Source: Bacillota bacterium
Lineage (GTDB): Bacteria > Bacillota > Sulfobacillia > Sulfobacillales > Sulfobacillaceae
NCBI GenBank assembly: GCA_021797825.1
Contig: JAJZZA010000034.1
Span: forward strand, 1-34,972
Direction: 5' to 3'
DNA length: 34,972 bases
Shown here: positions 1 through 9,372 of the stretch, in pieces
How positions within the stretch are numbered: position 1 is the stretch's first letter
How the letters are laid out: every line of letters begins with the position of its first letter
Notes under the pieces: generated by a model
What the model was told of the DNA's origin: nothing
The model's database searches: none
Seen by the model: the letters and a program-made list of their open reading frames with translations, nothing else
Program-made: the position numbers and the translations under genes

Positions 1-210
1 GATCTCGCACGGGCCGGCGTATCCGGCATCTAGCCGGTGGGAGGGCGGTGGACGCGCGGGCGGCCGCGATAGCCGATCCACAAGGTGGCAATGGGGTGGC
101 GGCCTGTGGGTGATTATGCCCTCCCTGCTGCCCTGCCCCATAAGTTGTATCTAGACTTCGCCCCTACCATATATCGTGCCCCGGGGTTTTTCAGAGCAGG
201 AATCTGGCGC

Positions 211-284
211 AAAACCCCCTAAACCGGCGGCCGGCAAGCCCGAACCCCCACGGTTGCGACCGTGGCTGGAGAATTTTAGGGGTT
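211..284. other. Nested inverted repeats, possible structured RNA or terminator-like element
   Basis: Outer arms CCCCTAAA (216-223) and TTTAGGGG (275-282) pair perfectly and can extend by AA/TT past one bulged C. Inside lies a perfect 7-bp hairpin, CCACGGT-TGCG-ACCGTGG (248-265), and a small CCGG-CGG-CCGG element (224-234). A folded RNA of about 70 nt on either strand is possible, or a transcription end for a gene left of the window. There is no clean U-tract directly after the hairpin and no match to a riboswitch core that I know. The rest of 1-300 shows no gene. Confidence 0.3.
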
Positions 285-313
285 ATGCACCCGTGTTCGC
301 ATATTAATTGTTA

Positions 314-342
314 TTGACACAGTGTCGATAAGACGCTAAGGT
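314..342 (+). promoter_or_regulatory. Candidate promoter with TetR-type operator palindrome
   Basis: A perfect -35 hexamer TTGACA (314-319) is followed after 17 bp by a weak -10, TAAGGT (337-342). The -35 overlaps the palindrome GACAC-A-GTGTC (316-326). This is the size and position expected for an operator of the TetR-family repressor encoded at the end of the same operon. The -10 is poor, and about 330 nt of apparently non-coding leader separates it from the first well-started ORF, so the promoter call is tentative. Confidence 0.4.
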
Positions 343-677
343 GCGATTGAACGGCAAGCCCGGGCATTCCCCTTCTTGGGCGAAGCGGGGAGGCGGTTAA
401 GCAGGCGGCTGCCTTCCGGGCCGCTCTGTGCGGGGTTTTGCTTGAGTCTCTAGTGCTTCCCCACAGAGCGTTCACCGACCCCGCCGACACGGCCGATATC
501 ATAGGCGCGCTGCTGAAAGTATGGGTTCCGGTAGAACGCTAAATGGTCGGCAAATCGGTTGCGCAGGCGACGCGAACCAGCGGAGTGGAGGTGGTGATTC
601 AGGGCTGTTTCAGTCATCGTTACCACGGCATCGTCTTTTTGTCGTATCACCAATCTTTTTCAAGGAGTGTCTCCATA
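343..677 (+). other. Long leader or intergenic stretch, no gene recognised
   Basis: About 335 bases lie between the candidate promoter and the first ORF with a ribosome binding site. Short open frames exist on both strands but none has both a ribosome site and a recognisable product. The region could be a long 5' leader, or a remnant of an older gene. Confidence 0.3.
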
Positions 678-815
678 ATGACGTATCATGGGGAGGTCGC
701 TGGCGAACCCGAGACTCTCGGCCCTGGCAGTTCAAGCGACACCAATACAGCCGAATCAAACGACGAGCAGGACCTCACGGCCTGCCTTGGCCAGATGCCA
801 GTCGAGTGCCGATGA
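678..815 (+). CDS. Small 45-residue ORF translationally coupled to the SDR gene
   Basis: ATG at 678 has a good ribosome site, AAGGAG at 662-667 with 10-nt spacing, the best one in this operon. The ORF runs 45 codons, and its TGA (813-815) overlaps the ATG of the downstream SDR gene (812-814) as ATGA. The SDR start has no ribosome site of its own, so translation of this ORF probably loads ribosomes onto it. The predicted peptide is hydrophilic, acidic and rich in Ser, Thr, Gly and Glu, with two cysteines and no membrane segment. I do not recognise a family. It may be a genuine small protein or only a coupling leader. Confidence 0.45.
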   Translation: MTYHGEVAGEPETLGPGSSSDTNTAESNDEQDLTACLGQMPVECR

Positions 816-1789
816 AAGCGGTTGTCTTCGGCGCGAGCGGGTTCATTGGAGGCCACGTGGCGCAACAGTTGCGCATTGCCGGACACGATGTGCTCGCCCC
901 GGTACGAGCGGGTTCCGACCGTGCGTTCCTTGATGCTCTCGGCATCCGTGTGACCGAGGTGGACTTTTCGAATGCCATCGACATTGAGCGAGTGATCTCC
1001 GGGAGCGATGCGGTCTTCAACTGCACGGCGAAGGTGGGGGGAGCGGTCGCCGAAGCGCACGCGGTGGACGTCGTCCTGACGGTTCGGCTGATGCGAGCGA
1101 CTGCACGGGTCAAAACACCGCGTTTTCTTCAGCTCAGCACGATCGTCATTTACGGGTTCGACATCGAAGCAAACCCTGCCGATGAGTTCACGCCAGTCCG
1201 CCCGATGCACGGCATTTCGCGGGTCGCGCTCCAACGCGAGCAGGCCGTGCACCAAATCGGGCGAGAAACGGGCCTCGAATACGTACTTCTGCGGCCCGCG
1301 AGCACAATCGGCCCGCGAGACCAGGCGTCCTTCTTCTCACGGATGTGCCAGGCGCATGCCGCAAACGCGTTCCCGATGATCGGCGGTGGCAAGAGCCGGT
1401 TCTCCGCCGTGGATACCAGGGACATCGGCCGCGCGATGGAATGGCTCGCGCAGTTCCCGCAGGCAGCAGGGGAAACCTATCTGCTGCGCGGGTTTGAACT
1501 CACCTGGGCGGAGCTCAAAGATCTTCTCGACCAACACCGAGGTGTCATCGCCAAGACGGTAGACATCCCGCGATGGCTCGCCTTGTCCTTTGCAACCGTG
1601 CAGGAGCGCATCGTGAGATATCCGCGGCTAACACGCTATGCGGTTGATGCGCTCTCCCGGAACCGCGTGTGGGACGATCGCAAGATCCGCAGCACGGGCT
1701 TTAACACCGCATACGGCCGCGAGGAGTCGGTGCGTGATGCCTTTGCGGACGTTGCGAGGCGTGCGGAAGGAGGTCGAGGCGGTCGATGA
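812..1789 (+). CDS. NAD(P)-binding SDR / NAD-dependent epimerase-dehydratase family protein
   Basis: A protein of 325 residues beginning with the Rossmann motif GASGFIGGH (residues 7-15), as in extended SDR epimerases and dehydratases. The mid-domain strand LSTIVIYG (108-115) is typical of the fold. At the place of the family's catalytic YxxxK motif I read H133-G-I-S-R137, so both Tyr and Lys appear replaced, conservatively to His and Arg. Activity may therefore be altered or the protein may only bind a cofactor. An open frame extends upstream to 521, but homology to the family begins at this ATG. The ATG overlaps the stop of the small ORF, and the TGA (1787-1789) overlaps the ATG of the TetR gene. 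The three genes therefore form one translationally coupled operon. Substrate unknown. Confidence 0.8.
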   Translation: MKAVVFGASGFIGGHVAQQLRIAGHDVLAPVRAGSDRAFLDALGIRVTEVDFSNAIDIERVISGSDAVFNCTAKVGGAVAEAHAVDVVLTVRLMRATARVKTPRFLQLSTIVIYGFDIEANPADEFTPVRPMHGISRVALQREQAVHQIGRETGLEYVLLRPASTIGPRDQASFFSRMCQAHAANAFPMIGGGKSRFSAVDTRDIGRAMEWLAQFPQAAGETYLLRGFELTWAELKDLLDQHRGVIAKTVDIPRWLALSFATVQERIVRYPRLTRYAVDALSRNRVWDDRKIRSTGFNTAYGREESVRDAFADVARRAEGGRGGR

Positions 1790-2412
1790 GAACCAGAGCC
1801 GATCCCCAGACGCAGCGCAAGCGCATTCTCGCGGCGGCGCGGAGAATTTTTGCACAGGAAGGATTCGCGAGAACGAACACGGACGATGTGGCTCGAGCCG
1901 CCGGAATCACGCGCACGTTGGTTTACCACTACTTCCAGAGCAAAGAAGAGATGCTAAACGCGCTAATGTTCGATGCGCTCGAACGGACTGATCGGCTGGT
2001 GGCCGACGTCAGGACGCAAGGCGGCCCGGCGCCGGTCCAGATACGGCGGCTGGTCGACGGCTACTTCGATCTCATGGATGCCCATCCCGGACTCGCCGAG
2101 TTGCTTGTCGATCAAGCGGCGTTGGCTCGCGGACCCGCCATGCCGGCGTACGAGATGCGCCTGGCGCATCTTCGCGGGTCCGTGTTAGAATGGGCGATCG
2201 AGGTCGGCGGACCGACGCGACCGGGGTTCGATCCCGAGCAGTTCCTGCTGGTTGCGCTCGGAACGGTCTTCTTCTGGTTCCTGCCGACGCCTTTTGGCCG
2301 CGCCCTGGGAGCAGGCAGCGCAAGCGGGCAGGAGGCTCGTGAGCAATACAAAGAGACTTTGTGCCATTTGCTCGTCGGTTGGATCGCCGAGACGTCTCAC
2401 CAGTCGTGCTAA
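1786..2412 (+). CDS. TetR/AcrR family transcriptional regulator
   Basis: The protein has 208 residues. The N-terminal 60 form a TetR helix-turn-helix: ILAAARRIFAQEGF leads into a recognition region with DVARAAGIT and LVYHYFQSKEEM, matching the family's usual pattern. The C-terminal ligand-binding domain is divergent, as is usual, so the inducer cannot be predicted. The start ATG overlaps the SDR stop (ATGA). The position at the end of the SDR operon, with an 11-bp palindrome over the upstream -35 element (316-326), suggests autoregulation of the operon. Confidence 0.88.
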   Translation: MRTRADPQTQRKRILAAARRIFAQEGFARTNTDDVARAAGITRTLVYHYFQSKEEMLNALMFDALERTDRLVADVRTQGGPAPVQIRRLVDGYFDLMDAHPGLAELLVDQAALARGPAMPAYEMRLAHLRGSVLEWAIEVGGPTRPGFDPEQFLLVALGTVFFWFLPTPFGRALGAGSASGQEAREQYKETLCHLLVGWIAETSHQSC

Positions 2413-3243
2413 GACGCGTAAACACTTCCCCCCCAGCCCTGTCAGCGTGGCCAGTTAATCTCCGCCATCTTTTCGGGGTGGCATCCGTGGATGTCTTCGA
2501 CTCCTATCATCAGCATGTTGTTCGCGATTCGAATGCTCCTCTTTGGTAGTGCCCCACCGCCAGGATCGGATGGCCAGGGGTGGTCATTGGAGCCGTGTTG
2601 TCGACCACGCTGCGGGCATTCGCCAACCAATGAAGCGGCATATTTTGGACTTCGATCACCCTTGTCGCCCCGTGGTCCTTTCTCACCCCCCCACCGTTAA
2701 TGCGGCTGCTCGGCATCGACCTGTTGGCCTGTTCAAAAACCGCAGGCGTTAACGTGCGAGTCTGGCAACCCGGCCCTACCGGATGGCAGCATGCAGCGTA
2801 GACCTTCGGGACCCGCGTTGGCTGGGCGACCCAGATCAGGCGGTCCTGAAACGCCTGGGCCACGCGTGCGCGTGGCCAGACCATCTCTTAGACCACTAGT
2901 TCCGCCAACCCGGCATCGGCCTAGCGGTTAGTTCTCGTCGACCGGAACATCATTCAGCGTCCCGCCAGTCTGGGGGCCACATGGTGTCTTCCTGCGCAAT
3001 GGAAGTGGGGGACCGACCGGTGGGGACACGTGCAGCTGACGACATGCACGGCGCGCAGTCCTCCCACCCGCAAGGCGTTCCTGACGGATCTCAGCCACTC
3101 GCTGCGGTTCCCCTCCGCTCCGCAACAGTGCTCATGCCAATTGAATGCGGATTCAGCACGCTGGCCCGTCTGGTATTAAACACGCATGCACGCTCCGCCT
3201 CGTTTGAAGGAGACGGGATGGTTTCGGTGCCCGTCCGCCAGGC
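2413..3243. other. Gene-poor region of about 830 bp
   Basis: No open frame here has a convincing ribosome site plus a recognisable product. The longest is a minus-strand frame of 124 codons at 2510-2884, which I do not recognise. It lies between two gene blocks that converge on it (tetR on plus, thiolase on minus), so it may contain decayed mobile or accessory DNA. The only clear structural element is the hairpin at 2858-2877. Confidence 0.5.
2858..2877. repeat. Perfect 9-bp inverted repeat
   Basis: GGCCACGCG and CGCGTGGCC flank a 2-nt centre (TG). The match is perfect, with no T-tract on either side, so it is not an obvious intrinsic terminator. It could be a very stable hairpin or a protein-binding palindrome in an otherwise empty stretch. 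Confidence 0.5.
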
Positions 3244-4425
3244 TTAGTCGACCCGCACCAAGGTGGCCTCGCCCTGCCCGCCCCCGCTGCAGATGGTGGC
3301 AATCCCGTATCCGCCGCCCCGGCGCCGCAATTCCAAGATCAAGGTCAGAAGAATCCGGGCGCCCGAAGCGCCGATGGGATGGCCCAGGGCAACCGCTCCT
3401 CCGTTAACGTTGACTCGATCCGGGGACACCTCCAGCAACTGCACGCTGGTCAACGCCACCGCGGCAAACGCCTCGTTGATTTCGATAAGAGCCAGATCGC
3501 GAACCGCAAGCTTGGCGTTGGCCAAGGCTGCCTGGGCCGCATAGGCGGGGACGGTGTGCAAATACCGGGGTTCGCGTGAAGCCTGCCCCTGGCTCACGAT
3601 GCTGGCCAAGACCGGCAGGCCGAGAGCCTTGGCCGCATCGCGTTCCATCAGCACCAGCGCCGCCGCCCCATCGGTAAGCCCAGGCGCGTTGCCGGCGGTA
3701 ACCGTGCCGGTGGCGACAAACGCCGGCTTAAGACTGGCCAACTTCTCCCGCGAGGTATCCCGGCGCGGTCCGGCATCCTCGGCCACCAGCGACGTTCCGC
3801 TTTTGCCGGAGGCCACCGGAACGGGAACAATTTCTTCGTTGAAAAGGCCCCGATCCATGGCGGCGATGGCCCGCTGGTGGCTGGCCAACGCCCAGGCATC
3901 CTGCGCCTCGCGCGAAATCCCGTATTCCGCCGCCACTTCGCTGCCGTAGACGCCCATGTGACACTGGCCGAAACTGCACCAAAGCCCGTCATGCACCACG
4001 GCATCGACGAAAGTCGCATCTCCCATGCGAAGACCCCAGCGCGCCCCCTCCACCAGATAGGGCGCCCGGCTCATGGATTCCATGCCGCCGGCCACCGCCG
4101 AGCCAATCTGTCCGGAGCGGATGGCCATGTCGGCCAAATTGACCGCCCGCAAACTGGACGCACAGACTTTATTGATGGTGTCGGACGGAACCCGCTCCGA
4201 CATTCCCGCTTTGATACTGGCCTGCCGGGACGGAATTTGCCCCGAGCCCGCCTGAATCACCTGGCCCATAAAGACATACTCGATGTCGTCCGCCAAAATC
4301 CCGGCGCGTTGCACCGCGCCCTGAATGGCCAACGCCCCCAGGTCGGTCGCGGCCACCGTCCGCAATGCGCCCCCGAAGGGCACAAAGGGTGTCCGTGCCA
4401 CGCCGGCCACGACTGTTTCGCGCAT
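3244..4425 (-). CDS. Acetyl-CoA C-acetyltransferase (thiolase)
   Basis: A 393-residue type II thiolase that condenses or cleaves acyl-CoA and acetyl-CoA. All catalytic residues are visible: nucleophile Cys88 in NKVCASS, His349 in GHPIGASG and Cys379 in CSGGGQGEA, at almost exactly the positions known for bacterial biosynthetic thiolases. ATG start with GGAGG about 9 nt upstream. It lies 41 nt after murA on the same strand, so it is likely co-transcribed although functionally unrelated. Whether it serves acetoacetyl-CoA synthesis or beta-oxidation cannot be told, because no neighbouring fatty-acid genes are present. Confidence 0.93.
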   Translation of the reverse strand: MRETVVAGVARTPFVPFGGALRTVAATDLGALAIQGAVQRAGILADDIEYVFMGQVIQAGSGQIPSRQASIKAGMSERVPSDTINKVCASSLRAVNLADMAIRSGQIGSAVAGGMESMSRAPYLVEGARWGLRMGDATFVDAVVHDGLWCSFGQCHMGVYGSEVAAEYGISREAQDAWALASHQRAIAAMDRGLFNEEIVPVPVASGKSGTSLVAEDAGPRRDTSREKLASLKPAFVATGTVTAGNAPGLTDGAAALVLMERDAAKALGLPVLASIVSQGQASREPRYLHTVPAYAAQAALANAKLAVRDLALIEINEAFAAVALTSVQLLEVSPDRVNVNGGAVALGHPIGASGARILLTLILELRRRGGGYGIATICSGGGQGEATLVRVD

Positions 4426-4466
4426 CCTGTTGTTACCTCCCCTGCGGGGCTGGTTGCCACGCGGCG

Positions 4467-5723
4467 TCAGGTGCGGGTGATGTGTGCCCCCAAATGCGCC
4501 AGCTTACGCTCAATCGCGTGATAGCCCCGATCAATATACTCAACCCCGTCGATCATCGTCGTGCCTTCGGCGCAGAGTCCAGCCAGGACCAGCGCCGCGC
4601 CCCCCCGAATATCTTGCGCGGACACCGGCGCCCCCGTCAAACGCGACACGCCCCGAATGATGGCGTTTTCCCGGTCGACTTTAATATCGGCGCCAATCCG
4701 GACCAGTTCGTTGGTGTACGCGAAGCGATTTTCAAAAATGCTCTCCCGCGCCACCGCCACGCCGTCGGCAACGCTGAGCAACGCCACCATTTGCGGCTGC
4801 AAGTCGGTCGGGAAACCGGGATGCGGCATCGTTTCGAAATCCACGGCGCGCGGCCGCCGGCCCATGCTCAGTCGAATCCAGTCCATATCCTCGTCAATTT
4901 CGGCTCCGACCTGCTGCAATTTTAACAGCAGTGTCCGCAGATGCTCCGGAATGACATTGGTTACCGATACCACCCCGCCGGTGATGGCACCCGCCAGCAG
5001 ATAGGTTCCGGCCTCAAGCCGATCCGGAATAATTTCATGGCGGGCACCGGTCAGCCTCCGGACCCCTTCAATCCGGATCAGATTGGTTCCGGCCCCCCGC
5101 ACGCGTCCTCCCATGACATTGAGAAAGTTTGCAATATCGACCATTTCGGGCTCCATGGCGGCGTTTTCGAGTACCGTCGTGCCTTCCGCCAGACTGCCCG
5201 CAATCATCAGATTGATGGTGGTTCCAAATGAGGCCCGTTCGATATAAATCCGGTTGGCCACCAGCCGTCCCTGTTTGACGCCGTGAATCGACCCGTGCTC
5301 CAGCCATACCTCCGCGCCCAGCGCCTGAAATCCCTGCAGGTGAAAGTTTACGGGCCGGGACCCAATCTGGCACCCGCCCGGGAACGCCACTTCCGCACGC
5401 CCCATGCGGGCCAGCAGCAATCCCACCAAATAGGTCGAGCCGCGCAATTTGCGGGCCAGTTCATAGGGCGGTGCGTATCCCGTCAGATGGCGCGCGTCGA
5501 TGCGCAGACGATTGTCGGTCTCCCATTTTACGTCGGCGCCCAGGTCGCGAAGAATTTGGCACAAATCCAAGATGTCGGTATAGCGGGGGACATTTTCCAG
5601 AACCGACACGCCATCGGCAGCCAAGGCAGCCGCGGTGATAATCGGCAGGGCACTGTTCTTCGAGCCCTCAACCCCGACCTCTCCGGCGAGAGCGTGTCCT
5701 CCCTCAATCGTCAGCCGCGCCAC
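4467..5723 (-). CDS. murA: UDP-N-acetylglucosamine 1-carboxyvinyltransferase
   Basis: This enzyme transfers enolpyruvate from PEP to UDP-GlcNAc, the first committed step of peptidoglycan synthesis, in the cytoplasm. The 418-residue length is normal. The catalytic and fosfomycin-target cysteine is present as Cys118 in FPGGCQIGSRPV, and the N-terminal substrate motif EGSKNSALPI (19-28) is intact. The start is GTG, with a purine-rich GGAAGGAAGAGG region upstream. It follows guaB by 41 nt. Firmicutes often carry two murA paralogs; which one this is cannot be decided here. Confidence 0.94.
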   Translation of the reverse strand: MARLTIEGGHALAGEVGVEGSKNSALPIITAAALAADGVSVLENVPRYTDILDLCQILRDLGADVKWETDNRLRIDARHLTGYAPPYELARKLRGSTYLVGLLLARMGRAEVAFPGGCQIGSRPVNFHLQGFQALGAEVWLEHGSIHGVKQGRLVANRIYIERASFGTTINLMIAGSLAEGTTVLENAAMEPEMVDIANFLNVMGGRVRGAGTNLIRIEGVRRLTGARHEIIPDRLEAGTYLLAGAITGGVVSVTNVIPEHLRTLLLKLQQVGAEIDEDMDWIRLSMGRRPRAVDFETMPHPGFPTDLQPQMVALLSVADGVAVARESIFENRFAYTNELVRIGADIKVDRENAIIRGVSRLTGAPVSAQDIRGGAALVLAGLCAEGTTMIDGVEYIDRGYHAIERKLAHLGAHITRT

Positions 5724-5764
5724 GTAATCGCCTCTTCCTTCCGTTGCATCCCCGCCCAGAGCGT

Positions 5765-7306
<1,542 letters not shown>

Positions 7307-8662
7307 TTACAGCCGTCTGGCCAACGCCTCTGCCACACGAAACACATTGCCCGCGCCCATCGTCAAGATCGTATCGCCCGGCCGCGCCATCACCAGCAAC
7401 GGATCGACGGCGTCGAACATATCGGCGACAAACTGAACCGGGCCGCCAGTCTCGGCCCTGACCGCCGCCGCCAGCGCCTCGCCGCCGATGCCGGCAATCG
7501 GCGGATCCCCGGGCGGCGAGTAAATCTCGGTAAGGTACAAGTAATCGCAACCGCCGAAGGCCCGCGCGAACTCGTTCCAAAGCGCCCGGGTGCGGGAATA
7601 CCGCTGAGGCTGAAAGACCGCCATCACCCGTCCTCCGGTCACCTGCCGGGCGGCAGCCACGGTGGCGGCTATTTCACTGGGATGGTGCGCGTAATCGTCA
7701 ACGACGCGAATCGGCCCGGCATGAATGATTTGAAACCGTCGATTCGCGTTTTGAAATCCTTCCAGGCCCGCCAGGGCTTCGCTCCAACCCATACCCAAGT
7801 GGCGGGCCGCCGCTACCGCGGCCAGCGCGTTCGCCACGTTATGCCGCCCTGGCACCGGCATACGGCAAGTCCCGCGGAGCGTACCGGATTCCCAGACCTG
7901 GAATATGGTGCCTTGGGGATCGGTCCGAATCCGCTCGGCGCGCAGATCGGCCTCCCGCACCAGCCCATAAGTGCGCACCGGAGCCGGCAGTTCCTTTGCC
8001 ATCTGCGCCAATACCGGGTTGTCGACGCCCACTACCGCCAAGCCATCGCGCGGCACCCGGCTCAGATATTGGCGAAACGCCCCCACCAACCCATCGAAAC
8101 GATTTTGAAAGTGGTCAAGATGCTCGGGTTCGATATTGGTGGCCACCGCGATTTCGGGTGAGTACCGCAAAAACGTGCCATCGCTCTCGTCCGCTTCGGC
8201 CACCGCCCAGGCACCGGCCCCCAAGCGCAGATTGCCGCCGAACTGAGGCACTTCCCCCCCCACCAGCACCGTGGGATCCCATCCGCCCGAGACCAGCACC
8301 GTGCCAATCATGGTGGTCGTGGTGGTCTTGCCATGGGTGCCGCTCACGCTCACCGTGCGGTAGCGGGACAAAACCTCGGCGAGGACCTCCGAGCGGTGTC
8401 GCAGATCGATACCGGCCGCCGCGGCCGCTCGCCGTTCCGGATTGTCTTCGTGCACATCGCTGTTGTAAACGACATAATCGGATCCGGCCACAAGCCGCGG
8501 GTCATGGCCAAAAAAGACCGGGATGCCCGCCTTGAGCAGACGTTCGGTGCGTGACGACGGAGTCATATCGGAACCCGTAACCGCGTCGCCCTGGGCCTTT
8601 AACCACAGCGCCAGACCGCTCATGCTATACCCGCCGATACCAATGAAATGGACGCGCCGCAT
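7307..8662 (-). CDS. murC: UDP-N-acetylmuramate--L-alanine ligase
   Basis: It adds L-alanine to UDP-MurNAc, the first amino-acid step of the peptidoglycan stem peptide. The N-terminal dinucleotide-like motif HFIGIGGYSMSG (5-16) and the ATP loop GTHGKTTT (108-115) are clear. I chose ATG 8662 (451 residues) because family homology starts there and GGGGTGA precedes it. An in-frame ATG at 8701 would add 13 unusual residues and has no ribosome site. The gene stands outside a division/cell-wall (dcw) cluster, next to guaB and murA. Confidence 0.93.
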   Translation of the reverse strand: MRRVHFIGIGGYSMSGLALWLKAQGDAVTGSDMTPSSRTERLLKAGIPVFFGHDPRLVAGSDYVVYNSDVHEDNPERRAAAAAGIDLRHRSEVLAEVLSRYRTVSVSGTHGKTTTTTMIGTVLVSGGWDPTVLVGGEVPQFGGNLRLGAGAWAVAEADESDGTFLRYSPEIAVATNIEPEHLDHFQNRFDGLVGAFRQYLSRVPRDGLAVVGVDNPVLAQMAKELPAPVRTYGLVREADLRAERIRTDPQGTIFQVWESGTLRGTCRMPVPGRHNVANALAAVAAARHLGMGWSEALAGLEGFQNANRRFQIIHAGPIRVVDDYAHHPSEIAATVAAARQVTGGRVMAVFQPQRYSRTRALWNEFARAFGGCDYLYLTEIYSPPGDPPIAGIGGEALAAAVRAETGGPVQFVADMFDAVDPLLVMARPGDTILTMGAGNVFRVAEALARRL

Positions 8663-8751
8663 TGCCTCACCCCATGCCTGTTCGCGGATTGGATACCGCA
8701 TCTGTCATAGTCTGGTCCCGGTTGCCAAAACCCCTGGCGGATGCCGCGCGG

Positions 8752-9264
8752 CTAATGAAAACGCCATCCCTGAGCAAGCCAAAGATCGACGTAGTGCTGG
8801 GCGGCCGCAACAATCCGCGCCCGTTCCGCATCCGTTACGGGGCGCACCACCCGCCCAGGCGATCCCAGCACCAAGTGGCCGGCGGGAATGTTTTCCCCTT
8901 CGGTTACGACGGTTCCCGCGCCCACGATGCAATGGGACCCGATATGCGCGCCATTCATTATGATACTGCCCATGCCGACCAGCACATGACTGTCAATTAT
9001 GGCTCCATGGATGATGGCGCGGTGTCCCACCGTAACCCCCTCGCCCAGTAGGCAGGGAAATCCCTGGTCGGCGTGCAGCACCGTGCCGTCCTGGATATTG
9101 CACCGCGGCCCGATGCGTATCATTTCGGCATCGGCTCGCACCACCGCATTAAACCAAATGGACGCATATGCCCCAATCTTGGCCTGCCCGACAATGTACG
9201 AACCCGGGGCCACAAACACCGGGGAGTCCATCTCCGGAGACCATTGCCCAAAGTCCAAGACCAC
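8752..9264 (-). CDS. Gamma-carbonic anhydrase-like hexapeptide-repeat protein
   Basis: A 170-residue left-handed beta-helix protein of the gamma-carbonic anhydrase / YrdA / PaaY type. Hexapeptide repeats with regular I/V-G spacing run through most of the chain. The three zinc histidines are in place: one in DGTVLHAD and two in VGHRAIIHG. GTG start with AAGGAG 9 nt upstream. The family includes true carbonic anhydrases and proteins of uncertain substrate, so enzymatic activity is likely but unproven. The gap to upstream tsaD holds a DnaA-box-like cluster. Confidence 0.85.
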   Translation of the reverse strand: MVLDFGQWSPEMDSPVFVAPGSYIVGQAKIGAYASIWFNAVVRADAEMIRIGPRCNIQDGTVLHADQGFPCLLGEGVTVGHRAIIHGAIIDSHVLVGMGSIIMNGAHIGSHCIVGAGTVVTEGENIPAGHLVLGSPGRVVRPVTDAERARIVAAAQHYVDLWLAQGWRFH

Positions 9265-9331
9265 CTGCGCTCGCTCCTTCGACGTTCGCTTTACCGCTGG
9301 CTGGGCTCCCTAAAGTCGAAAGTCAACATAA

Positions 9332-9372
9332 TTATCCACCCTGTCCACATGTTATACACAGCCTTATCCGCT
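9332..9372. promoter_or_regulatory. Cluster of DnaA-box-like sites
   Basis: Four same-orientation 9-mers resemble the DnaA box TTATNCACA. They are TTATCCACC (9332, 8/9), CTGTCCACA (9341, 7/9), TTATACACA (9352, 9/9) and TTATCCGCT (9364, 7/9). They start 9, 11 and 12 bp apart, near one helical turn. The last one overlaps the tsaD stop codon. The stretch lies in the 99-bp tsaD/carbonic-anhydrase gap and is more AT-rich than its surroundings. It could be a DnaA titration or regulatory site. Confidence 0.4.

Noticed and set aside
450-653. Minus-strand frame of 67 codons with protein-like composition
   Set aside because: No ribosome site and no family that I can recognise; at most a remnant, so not listed as a gene.
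686-1255. Long minus-strand frame opposite the SDR gene
   Set aside because: It is antisense to a clear SDR coding region; GC-rich codons keep the opposite frame open by chance.
2510-2884. 124-codon minus-strand frame, considered as a transposase remnant
   Set aside because: No DDE, HUH or tyrosine-recombinase motif and no terminal repeats could be seen.
9332-9372. Replication origin
   Set aside because: DnaA-like sites are present but dnaA, dnaN, rpmH or gyr genes are not nearby, so only a DnaA-binding cluster is proposed.
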